From contig CALMKJ010000022.1 in the NCBI GenBank assembly GCA_937867305.1, positions 1-64,000 of the forward strand: 64,000 nucleotides of DNA, in the 5' to 3' direction. Shown piece by piece: positions 1 through 7,401 of this stretch; the stretch's first letter is position 1, and the number at the start of each line of letters is the position of its first letter. The notes beneath the pieces are model-generated. The model saw only the letters and a list, made by a program, of their open reading frames with translations. It searched no databases and was not told the DNA's origin. Made by a program: the position numbers and the translations under genes. The DNA comes from an uncultured Ectothiorhodospiraceae bacterium (GTDB lineage: Bacteria > Pseudomonadota > Gammaproteobacteria > JAABTG01).

Positions 1-167
1 GGGTGGAGGACGGCGGTCCCCGCCCCAAGGTCGAGCACGGCCGCGCCCCGGGGGAGGGCCAGGTCGCCCACCAGCTCCGCGAGTCGCGCGAGCGTCTCCG
101 GAGGGTAAGACCGCGCCTCCCAGCCTTCCGCCCGATCGTCGAAGAAGACCTGCTGAGGGTCGCGCAC
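1..167 (-). CDS. class I SAM-dependent methyltransferase, N-terminal part (runs off window)
   Basis: Only the first 55 or so codons lie in the window. The GTG start at 167 has AGGAG five bases upstream and follows the TonB receptor stop by 24 bases, so the two are probably co-transcribed. The visible protein ends in VLDLGAGTAVL, the glycine-rich motif I of Rossmann-fold methyltransferases, which binds S-adenosylmethionine. The substrate cannot be inferred. The fold assignment is fairly safe; any link to metal or siderophore uptake rests on position alone. Confidence 0.7.
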   Translation of the reverse strand, partial: MRDPQQVFFDDRAEGWEARSYPPETLARLAELVGDLALPRGAAVLDLGAGTAVLH

Positions 168-191
168 GGGGCTCCTGTCCGGTCCGGCGGT

Positions 192-2114
192 CTAGAGGGT
201 GAGGACGACGCCCACCATAGCGCCGAAGCCCGGCATCGGATAGCCCGGCCGGTACTCGTAGTCTTCGTCGGTGATGTTCTCGAGGGCGAGGAAGACCTCG
301 CTGCCCAGGCCGTGGCGCCGCTCCGTCAGCTGATAGGCGACGCGCGCGTTCAGCAGGAAGTGCCCGTCGACCTCGTCGGTGTTCTCGACGTTCAGGCGCC
401 GGGCCTGGGAGATGACCTGCATCTTCCCCACGTACTCGGCGTCGGCGCTGACCCGCAGGCGCGGCAGGGCCTGCCAGTTGGCGCCCATCGAGACGGAGGT
501 GTCCGGTGCGTAGGGCAGGTCGCTTGGCCGGGTGTCCTGCAGGGTCAGTCCCGCGAAGAGCGACAGGTCCCGGGTCGGGGCCGCGGTGACGGTCAGCTCG
601 GCGCCGCGGATCCGGAAGGTCTCGATGTTGGCGTAATAGGGCGGGGGTGGGGGGGCGGGTACCACGAGGTACCGATCGTGGCCCTTGTCGTAGAAGAAGC
701 TCAGGCCCGCCTGCAGCCAGGAGGTGAGCGCGTGGTCGACACCCACCTCGAAGTGGTTCAGGGTCTCCGGGTCGAGGTCCTCCCAGGAGTCGCCGAGCTT
801 GGGAATGATGTAGTCGGAGAAGACGACGACCTCGAGGCCCGGATAGTTGACGCCGCGGGCGTAGGAGGCGTGGAAGGTGGTCTCGTCTTTCCGGACCACC
901 AGGCCCGCCTGAGGTGCCCACTCGTCCTGGAACTCGTTGTGGTGGTAGTAGCGCACGCCCGCCGAGGGGGTGATCGACCACCCGTCCCCGAGCCCCCACT
1001 CCTGGCTCACGACGGCAAGCGGTGAGTCGATCCGGAAGGCCGAGGCCTTCCAGTGCGTCGTGGTCCCGTTTTGCCTCACGAAGTCGACGTCCCCGTCGAC
1101 GCGGTCGCTGTCGAAGCCGAGCTCGACCCGGCCGCCCTCCCAGGGCTGCAGGGACTCCCGCGCCCGCAGACCCGTCTGCTCCCAGTCCATGAGGGTGTCG
1201 CGATCGGTGCCGGTCTGCCCGGTCCACTCGGACCGGCCGTCGTTGGAGTAGACCTTGATCTCCCCGCCGACCCGGCCGTAGTCGTGGGCCAGGGTCAGGG
1301 TCCCGAGGGAGTCCCGGGTCCGGTACTTGCCCTGGCGCGTGGCCGGCTTGCCGACCTCTCCGGGGTCCATCGCGTAGTTGTTCGAGTAGAGACCCATGAC
1401 CGACGCCTGCCACTCCGGCGAGAGTTGATAGCCCAGCCGGCCGTAGACGTTGGAGGTTCGCCCGTCGGCGTGGTCCCGGTCCCCGTCGGAGCGCCGCCAG
1501 CCCTGGGCCACGTAGGCGTCGAAGGGGCCCTCGCGCACGCCCACGTCGAGGGTCTCGGCCCAGGTATCGAAGCTGCCGCCCTGCGCCGAGAGCCGGGCGA
1601 GGTGTCCCTCGTCCCGGACGACCTTGGGCTGCAGGTTGATGGCGCTGAAGGTGTTGCCGAACCGGTGGGGCTGGGCCCCCTTGACCACCTCGATGGAGCC
1701 GGCCGCGTCCACGGGCAGGATGTCCATGAGCGGGTGGTTGTAGATCCCCATCATCACCGGGACGCTGTCCACGTACGTCTTCATCTCGCCGCCCGGGCGG
1801 CTCGAGCCCATGCCGCGCACGAAGATCCCGCCGCCTTCCGCACCACCGAAAGAGCCCACCGGGTTGTAGCGGGAGATGGTGACGCCCGGGGTGCGGCGCA
1901 GGGCCGAGGGGAGGTCCTGGGCGTTCAGGTCCCGGACCTGGTCTTCACCGACCACCGTGGACACGCCGGCGAAGGGGTCGACCCGGTTCGCCTCGATGAT
2001 GGGGGTCGAGACCACATCGAGGGCTGGCAGGGCGACCGGTGTCTCGGCATGCACGGTGAACGGTGCCACCAGCAGGCTCGCCAGCGCCAGAGGCCCGACG
2101 GGGAAGTCTTTCAT
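192..2114 (-). CDS. TonB-dependent outer-membrane receptor
   Basis: 640 residues, the usual size for this family. A signal peptide (about residues 1-23, ending VHA) is followed by a TonB-box-like stretch LDVVST at 32-37. The plug domain runs to about residue 160 (LRRTPGVTISR, FVRGMGSSRPG, IEVVKGAQ) and a beta-barrel fills the rest. Such receptors import a scarce ligand such as ferric siderophore, heme or cobalamin, driven by TonB-ExbBD. The ligand is not identifiable here. An MFS gene lies upstream and a methyltransferase downstream on the same strand. Odd points: a proline run (PAPPPPPYY) near residue 488, probably in a surface loop, and a C-terminus ending in Leu rather than the usual aromatic residue. 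Confidence 0.92.
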   Translation of the reverse strand: MKDFPVGPLALASLLVAPFTVHAETPVALPALDVVSTPIIEANRVDPFAGVSTVVGEDQVRDLNAQDLPSALRRTPGVTISRYNPVGSFGGAEGGGIFVRGMGSSRPGGEMKTYVDSVPVMMGIYNHPLMDILPVDAAGSIEVVKGAQPHRFGNTFSAINLQPKVVRDEGHLARLSAQGGSFDTWAETLDVGVREGPFDAYVAQGWRRSDGDRDHADGRTSNVYGRLGYQLSPEWQASVMGLYSNNYAMDPGEVGKPATRQGKYRTRDSLGTLTLAHDYGRVGGEIKVYSNDGRSEWTGQTGTDRDTLMDWEQTGLRARESLQPWEGGRVELGFDSDRVDGDVDFVRQNGTTTHWKASAFRIDSPLAVVSQEWGLGDGWSITPSAGVRYYHHNEFQDEWAPQAGLVVRKDETTFHASYARGVNYPGLEVVVFSDYIIPKLGDSWEDLDPETLNHFEVGVDHALTSWLQAGLSFFYDKGHDRYLVVPAPPPPPYYANIETFRIRGAELTVTAAPTRDLSLFAGLTLQDTRPSDLPYAPDTSVSMGANWQALPRLRVSADAEYVGKMQVISQARRLNVENTDEVDGHFLLNARVAYQLTERRHGLGSEVFLALENITDEDYEYRPGYPMPGFGAMVGVVLTL

Positions 2115-2203
2115 GGGGGCTCATCCTCATCACGGTGAAAGTTGGGCCCGGGCAACCGGCGTTCCCTGCCGGCCCCCGGGCCCCCTGCGCGACAGCGGAG
2201 AGG

Positions 2204-2233
2204 ATATTACCACTATGGAGATTCGTATTACCA
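2204..2233 (-). promoter_or_regulatory. tandem TGGTAATA elements upstream of the TonB receptor (probable promoter or operator)
   Basis: In a very GC-rich gap, TGGTAATA occurs twice on the minus strand (2205-2212 and 2226-2233), exactly 21 bases apart, or two helical turns. The gene-proximal copy reads TGGTAATAT, an extended -10 (TG-N-TAATAT), about 90 bases before the receptor start. The repeats could be overlapping promoters or tandem half-sites for a regulator. No cobalamin riboswitch or Fur box is recognised. Confidence 0.45.
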
Positions 2234-2251
2234 GGGGCTTCGCGCGCCGCT

Positions 2252-3454
2252 TCACGCGCCCGCGGCGGGTCCCTCCTCACCGACCGGCTGCGGGGCCGGG
2301 CGGCCCGACTCCCGGATCTCGAGGACGGCGATGAGCAGCGTCAGCGCCAGCACGACGGTCCCGCCGCCCACGACGGCCGGCCAGCCGCCGTGCCGGTAGG
2401 CGTAGCCGCTCACCGTGATCCCGACGCTGCCGCCCGCGTAGTAGAAGAGCACGTAGAGTGCGTTGCCCCGCCCCCGGCTGCTGGTCAGCCGCCGATTGAG
2501 CGCGCCGGCCGCCGCGGCGTGGGTGGTGAAGAACCCCGCGCAGGTGAGCATCAGACCGGCGAGCACCGCAACGAGGGACGGGACGAGGGTCAGGGCGAGG
2601 GCGAAGGCGAAGACCGTGGTGCCGAGCGCGAGCGTGGGGCCGCTCCCGATGCGGTTGGCGAGCCGCCCGGCCAGCGGGCCCGTCACCGCGCCGATCAGGT
2701 ACACGACGTAGAGGAGGGTGATGAGCCCGGTGGACGCCTCGAAGGGTGGCGCGCTCAGGTAGAAGGGCAGGTAGTTGAAGGTGACCGAGAACACCCAGAA
2801 GGCGCCGAAGGCCACCGCGTAGGTCCGCAGCACGGGCCAGGAGGTGAGGAGCTGGCGGTAGCCGACCGCGGACCCGTGGCGCGGCGGGGTCTCTCCTACC
2901 CCGGGGAGCCAGCGGGCGGCGGCGAAGGCCGCGGCGAGCACGAGGGCCGCCGCGCTGACGAAGGCGTAGCGCCAGTGCAGGGGAGGGTGGATCCACCCTC
3001 CCAGCAGGCGCCCGCCGAGTCCCCCGACCACGGTGGCGGAGACGTAGGCCCCCATGACCACGTTCAGGCGGGCGAGCGGCAGCCGGTTCGCCAGATAGGC
3101 CGCGAGGCAGGTGGTCAGGGCCGGCATGAAGAGGCCCTGGGCCAGGCGGGCGGTCACCAGCAGCCCGAAGGAGGTGGTCAGCGCGCAGAGCAGGCCTGCG
3201 CCCCCGACCACCAGCCCGCCGGCGAGGATGATGGGGCGCATGGGATAGCGGTCCACGAGCTTGCCGAAGGGCAGGGTGGCGAGGGCGATTCCCAGGATGG
3301 CCGCGGAGATGGACAGGGACGCCCCGGCCTCGTCGACCCCGAATTCCCGGGCGAGCACCGGCAGCACCGGCTGGGTCAGGTAGATGTTGGTGAACGCGGC
3401 GGCTACGAGGGCGAAGACCAGCCCCTGCAGTCGGCGTGACTCGATGTCGCTCAC
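2252..3454 (-). CDS. MFS transporter, 12 TM
   Basis: 400 residues with about 12 hydrophobic segments in two halves. An MFS loop 2-3 motif (GKLVDRYPMRP) lies near residue 63, and the RLAQGLFMPALTT segment follows. It resembles the YnfM/arabinose-efflux-like drug:H+ antiporter branch of the major facilitator superfamily. The substrate is unknown. It lies upstream of the TonB receptor on the same strand with a 137-base gap that has its own promoter-like sequence, and diverges from feoA. An efflux role for a metallophore or toxic compound is only a guess from context. Confidence 0.85.
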   Translation of the reverse strand: MSDIESRRLQGLVFALVAAAFTNIYLTQPVLPVLAREFGVDEAGASLSISAAILGIALATLPFGKLVDRYPMRPIILAGGLVVGGAGLLCALTTSFGLLVTARLAQGLFMPALTTCLAAYLANRLPLARLNVVMGAYVSATVVGGLGGRLLGGWIHPPLHWRYAFVSAAALVLAAAFAAARWLPGVGETPPRHGSAVGYRQLLTSWPVLRTYAVAFGAFWVFSVTFNYLPFYLSAPPFEASTGLITLLYVVYLIGAVTGPLAGRLANRIGSGPTLALGTTVFAFALALTLVPSLVAVLAGLMLTCAGFFTTHAAAAGALNRRLTSSRGRGNALYVLFYYAGGSVGITVSGYAYRHGGWPAVVGGGTVVLALTLLIAVLEIRESGRPAPQPVGEEGPAAGA

Positions 3455-3630
3455 GATTCGCTCGGCTCCGGGTGTGGCATTCGCGCCGGCGGGGATTCAA
3501 CCGCCCTTTCGGCCGGGAGTCCACCACCGGGGCCGGGTCTGGGCGGTGGACCCGCGCCGTCAGGCGCCGGCATTTACTCGCCCCCGGATGTTGGTGGATG
3601 ATTGCGTGCACACGTACAACGCCCCTCCCG

Positions 3631-3861
3631 ATGACCCTCGACGCCCTGCCGTTGCTCGAGCCCGCCACCATCGACGAAGTGGAGCCGTCAGGCCCGCTGA
3701 CGACACGCATGCGGGCCATGGGTCTGCGCGCGGGGCGCGAGGTCGTCGTCGTGCGCCGCTCTCGGTTGGGGGGAACCATGCAGGTCCGGGTGGGCGGCAC
3801 CGACCTCATCATCCGCCCCCGCGAGGCGCGCCTGGTCCGCGTGCGGACCCCCTCCGCGTGA
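3631..3861 (+). CDS. feoA: ferrous iron transport protein A
   Basis: 76 residues forming the small SH3-like FeoA domain (LEPATIDEV, LTTRMRAMGLRAG, GTDLIIRPREARLV). FeoA is a cytosolic accessory of the FeoB Fe(II) transporter. The start at 3631 gives the family's usual length and N-terminus but has no clear ribosome-binding site. An in-frame ATG at 3598 would add 11 residues. The stop overlaps the feoB GTG (GTGA), implying translational coupling. No FeoC gene follows and no Fur box is visible upstream. Confidence 0.9.
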   Translation: MTLDALPLLEPATIDEVEPSGPLTTRMRAMGLRAGREVVVVRRSRLGGTMQVRVGGTDLIIRPREARLVRVRTPSA

Positions 3862-5708
3862 GCGCGGGGAGCGCCGCCGACCGCAGAGGGACGGTGGATC
3901 CCCAGGGGGCCACCGCGCAGACGCCCCCGCGGATCGCCATCGTGGGGATGCCCAACACGGGCAAGTCCACCTTCTTCAATCGTCTCACCGGCGCCCGCGC
4001 GCGCATCGGCAACTGGCCCGGGATCACCGTCGAGCTCCTCTCCGCCAGGGTCACCCTGGGCACGGAGGTCGTGGAGGTGGTGGACCTCCCCGGCGTCTAC
4101 GACCTGCACGGCTACTCGGAAGACGAGCGGGTCGTGCGCCACTTCCTGGAGCACAACGAGGTCAACGTCGTCGCGGTGCTGGTGAGCGCGACCCAGCTGG
4201 ACCGTCAGCTGGTCCTGCCCCTCCAGATGAAGGACCTCGGGCTCCCGCTCGTGCTCCTGGTGAACATGCACGACGAGGCCCAGAAGCTCGGGATCCAGGT
4301 GGACGTGGGCGCGCTGGCCCACGAGCTGGGGATCCCCGTGGTCGCGATGAGCGCGAAGTACGGCCTGGGATTCGCGAACGCCAGCCGCGCGCTCGAGCAG
4401 GCGCTGCGCAGCAGCGAACTGTGCCGCGCCAAGGCCGAGGCCCTGGCCGCGGACGACTCCCTCGAGGCGCGGCTGGACACCCTGATGGAGCGGGCGGTCC
4501 ACGTGCCGGTGCAGTTGCCCCAGGGGCTTACGGCGCGGCTCGACAAGGTCTTCCTGCACCCCTGGCTCGGTCTGCCGGTCTTCTTCGCCATCCTGTGGCT
4601 CGTGTTCGAGGCCGTTTACACCCTGGGCACGCCCCTGCAGGACGGGGTGGCCTGGCTGCTCGAGCACGTGAAGACGGTTGCCCTGTTGCCTGCCATGGCC
4701 GGGGCCCCGGAGGTCCTGCGCAGTTTTCTCCTCGAGGGCCTGTACGACGGCGTGGGGACGGTCGCCTCGTTCCTGCCGATCCTGCTGCTGTTCTTCCTCT
4801 TCATGGGCTTCGTCGAGGACAGCGGGTACCTGGCGCGCGCGGCCTTCCTGATGGACGCCTTCATGGCCCGGATCGGTCTGGACGGGCGCTCCTTCGTGAT
4901 GCAGTTGATGGGGTTCGGCTGCAACGTGCCCGCGCTCATGGGCACGCGGGTGATGCGCTCGCGCGGGCTGCGCCTGCTCACGATGCTGACGATCCCGTTC
5001 TCGCTCTGCTCGGCGCGCCTTCAGGTGTTCGTTTTCCTCACCACCGCGGTCTTCACGCCGGCCGTCGCGCCGCTGGCGCTGTTCAGCCTCTACCTCCTCA
5101 GCTTCGCCGCGGCCTTCCTCACGGCCCTCCTCTATCGCCGGCGGTTGGTGAACGATGAGCCGCTGCTGCTCGAGCTCCCGCCGTTCCGGGCGCCGACCCT
5201 CGGGCAGACGGCGCAGCGCGCCTGGCAGGAGGTGAGTCACTTCCTGCGCGGGGCGACGATCTTCATCGTGCTGGGCGTGGTGCTGGTCTGGTTCCTCACC
5301 CATTACCCGTTCGGCAGCGTGCCCGCGGGCCCCGAGACCCTGGCGGGCCGGCTCGCGGAGTGGACTCAGCCGGTGTTCGCGCCCCTCGGCTTCGACAGCC
5401 TGCTCAGCGTCAGCCTCATCTTCGGGTTCGTCGCCAAGGAGATCGTCCTCGGCGCGATGGCGGTGATCTACGGCGTGGGGGAGAACGGGCTTGCCGGAGT
5501 GGTCGCGAGCCGGCTGGACGCGATCCAGGCCTACAGCTTCATGCTCTTCGTTCTGCTCTACACCCCCTGCCTGTCGGCGGTCGCGACGCTCCGTCAGGAG
5601 TCCCGGAGCTGGGGCTTCACTGCCCTCGCCGTGGCCTGGCCCCTGCTCCTCGCCTGGCTCGCGAGCTTCCTCTTCTATCAACTGGCGCGGGCGCTGACGG
5701 CGGCCTGA
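3858..5708 (+). CDS. feoB: ferrous iron transporter B (GTPase-permease)
   Basis: 616 residues from a GTG that overlaps the feoA stop. The N-terminal G domain has G1 GMPNTGKST (30-38), G3 DLPG (about 76) and a G4 variant NMHDE (about 136; NxxD). The membrane domain follows with Gate motifs around SGYLARAAF, FGCNVPA and PFSLCSARLQVF, including the conserved pore cysteine after FG. It imports Fe(II) across the inner membrane. It is shorter than E. coli FeoB (773 aa), in line with the compact form found in many bacteria. A second in-frame GTG at 3894 is an alternative start. Confidence 0.95.
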   Translation: MSAGSAADRRGTVDPQGATAQTPPRIAIVGMPNTGKSTFFNRLTGARARIGNWPGITVELLSARVTLGTEVVEVVDLPGVYDLHGYSEDERVVRHFLEHNEVNVVAVLVSATQLDRQLVLPLQMKDLGLPLVLLVNMHDEAQKLGIQVDVGALAHELGIPVVAMSAKYGLGFANASRALEQALRSSELCRAKAEALAADDSLEARLDTLMERAVHVPVQLPQGLTARLDKVFLHPWLGLPVFFAILWLVFEAVYTLGTPLQDGVAWLLEHVKTVALLPAMAGAPEVLRSFLLEGLYDGVGTVASFLPILLLFFLFMGFVEDSGYLARAAFLMDAFMARIGLDGRSFVMQLMGFGCNVPALMGTRVMRSRGLRLLTMLTIPFSLCSARLQVFVFLTTAVFTPAVAPLALFSLYLLSFAAAFLTALLYRRRLVNDEPLLLELPPFRAPTLGQTAQRAWQEVSHFLRGATIFIVLGVVLVWFLTHYPFGSVPAGPETLAGRLAEWTQPVFAPLGFDSLLSVSLIFGFVAKEIVLGAMAVIYGVGENGLAGVVASRLDAIQAYSFMLFVLLYTPCLSAVATLRQESRSWGFTALAVAWPLLLAWLASFLFYQLARALTAA

Positions 5709-5741
5709 CCGGCGGGGCGCCGGCCAGGGTGAAGGGTCGGC

Positions 5742-5772
5742 TTGCCGGGAACGGGGCAGGCAAGGGTAATAT
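5742..5772 (+). promoter_or_regulatory. candidate promoter of the cytochrome c' gene
   Basis: TTGCCG (5742-5747) and TAATAT (5767-5772) stand 19 bases apart in one of the few AT-rich spots. The -10 lies inside an inverted repeat GGGTAA (5765-5770) / TTACCC (5785-5790), which could be an operator. The spacing is longer than the 17 bases usual for sigma-70, so the call is tentative. Confidence 0.3.
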
Positions 5773-5841
5773 GCTAACCGGCGTTTACCCGTCGAGCCGA
5801 TGAGCCCGTCGAGCGGCGAAGACCCGCTGGAGGAGAGAGCG

Positions 5842-6291
5842 ATGACCATCCGCGAGCGTTTCGTAGAGTCCCTGGCCCTCTTGGGCGTCCTCGTGGCCGG
5901 AGCCGCGTGGGCCGCGGACCCCGAAGAGGTGATCAAGTACCGGCAGGCGGCGATGAAGGCCCTCGGGGGCCACACGACCGCGATGTCCCAGATCGTCCGC
6001 GGCAAGGTGCCCTTCAACGGACAGCTCGAGGGCCACGCCCAGGCCGCGGCGTCCCTCACCCAGGACATCCCGGCGATGTTCCCTGCCGGCTCCGACTTCG
6101 GCGAGAGCGACGCCCGGCCGGAGGTGTGGAAGAAGCGGGCCGAGTTCGAGAAGGTCGCCGGGGATTCGAGCAAGGCGGCCGGGGCCCTCGCGGCAGCGGT
6201 CCGCTCGGGCGACTCCGCTGCAGCGGGCAAGGCCTTCGACGGTTTCGCCCAGACCTGCAAGGGTTGCCACCAGGGATTCAGGGAGAAGTAG
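5842..6291 (+). CDS. cycP: cytochrome c', periplasmic
   Basis: 149 residues with a signal peptide of about 24 (GVLVAGAAWA) and a four-helix-bundle body. A single heme motif CKGCH sits at 139-143, close to the C-terminus, as in cytochromes c' (cytochrome c_II family). These high-spin periplasmic hemoproteins bind NO and CO and are linked to NO tolerance. The ATG has GGAGGAGAG just upstream. A diheme cytochrome gene begins 13 bases after the stop, so the two form a probable operon. Confidence 0.92.
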   Translation: MTIRERFVESLALLGVLVAGAAWAADPEEVIKYRQAAMKALGGHTTAMSQIVRGKVPFNGQLEGHAQAAASLTQDIPAMFPAGSDFGESDARPEVWKKRAEFEKVAGDSSKAAGALAAAVRSGDSAAAGKAFDGFAQTCKGCHQGFREK

Positions 6292-6304
6292 GCGGGGCCG
6301 CGCC

Positions 6305-7222
6305 GTGGGACGCGGATGGCCCCGATGGGCGGCGGCGTGCCTGGTGCTCGCCGCCGGCTCCTCGTCGGCAGCGGATGCCGACGTCCTCGCCCGAGGCGCC
6401 TACGTCTATCGCGCCTCGGGCTGTCTCGCCTGCCACACCGAGGACCGGGTGGGGGCCGTGCCGCTTGCCGGCGGGCGTGCGCTCGCCACCCCTCTCGGTA
6501 CCTTCCACGCCCCCAACGTCACCCCCGACCCGGAGCACGGCATCGGGCGTTGGAGCGAGTCCGACTTCGCCCGGGCCCTGACCCGGGGCATCGCGCCGGA
6601 CGGGTCCCCGTACTACCCGAGCTTCCCGTACACGAGCTACACGCGGATGCGCCCGGAGGACGTCTCCGTGCTGTGGGCGTACCTGCGTACCGTCGAGCCG
6701 GCGCCGGCCCGGGACCGGCCCCACGAGCTGCCGCTCTATCTGCGTGCGCGGGTGGTCAACTGGGTCTGGCGGGCGCTGTATTTCACCCCGGGTGCCTTTG
6801 CCGACGACCCCTCGCGCCCGGCCGAGTGGAACCGGGGCGCCTACCTCGCCGAGGCGCTGGCGCACTGCGGGGAGTGCCACACCCCGCGCAACGTGCTGGG
6901 TGGGCTGGACGACGCGCGGCGCTATGCGGGTGCCGCGCAGGGCGCCGAGGGAGGGAGCGTTCCGAACATCACGCCCGACCGCGCCACCGGTATCGGCCGC
7001 TGGCGTCCTGGTGACCTCGCCGAGTACCTCGCGAGCGGCGCGACCCCATCGGGGGACTACGCGGGCGGCGGGATGGCCGAGGTGATCGAGAACGGCACCC
7101 GCCACCTGACCGCCGCCGACCGCGCGGCCATCGCGGCCTACGTGCTCTCCCTGCCGGCGGTCGAGAACGCGGCGGGGCGCAAGGAGCGCGGTGTGACCCA
7201 ACCCCGGGGAGAGTTCGATTGA
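6305..7222 (+). CDS. diheme cytochrome c
   Basis: 305 residues from a GTG. A signal peptide (cleavage around residue 23) precedes two cytochrome c domains with heme motifs CLACH (40-44) and CGECH (188-192). Each is followed by the NVTPD / NITPD..GIGRW segment found in diheme cytochromes of the alcohol-dehydrogenase and gluconate-dehydrogenase subunit type. Here there is no dehydrogenase partner, so it is probably a soluble or loosely bound periplasmic electron carrier working with the cytochrome c' upstream. The ribosome-binding site is weak. Confidence 0.88.
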   Translation: MGRGWPRWAAACLVLAAGSSSAADADVLARGAYVYRASGCLACHTEDRVGAVPLAGGRALATPLGTFHAPNVTPDPEHGIGRWSESDFARALTRGIAPDGSPYYPSFPYTSYTRMRPEDVSVLWAYLRTVEPAPARDRPHELPLYLRARVVNWVWRALYFTPGAFADDPSRPAEWNRGAYLAEALAHCGECHTPRNVLGGLDDARRYAGAAQGAEGGSVPNITPDRATGIGRWRPGDLAEYLASGATPSGDYAGGGMAEVIENGTRHLTAADRAAIAAYVLSLPAVENAAGRKERGVTQPRGEFD

Positions 7223-7401
7223 CCCGGGGCAGACGCTTCGCAGGGGCCCGGCGCCGGGCGGCGTGCGCCGGCCAGACCCTGCCAATGGGGATGCTCGCAG
7301 GGGTATCCTAGAGGCTTTGCAACCACTGACACGAACCGCCCGCACGCGTTCGTCGCCGGCCGAGACCGGCACCGGCCCGGGACCAGGGAAGCGAGGAGAT
7401 C

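Noticed and set aside
2115-2251. Cobalamin riboswitch upstream of the TonB receptor
   Set aside because: The gap is short (137 bases) and lacks the B12-box sequence and folding pattern.
3455-3630. Fur box in the MFS-feoA divergent region
   Set aside because: No AT-rich GATAATGATAATC-like 19-mer is present. Only an inverted repeat GTCCACC (3519-3525) / GGTGGAC (3545-3551) is seen, which is more likely chance.
2277-6260. Very long open frame on the minus strand across MFS, feoA and feoB (over 1300 codons)
   Set aside because: Composed of Arg/Pro/Gly/His-rich sequence with no domains; it is antisense to well-conserved genes. Long spurious frames are expected at 70% GC. The same holds for similar frames opposite dnaE, lpxD and dxr-rseP.
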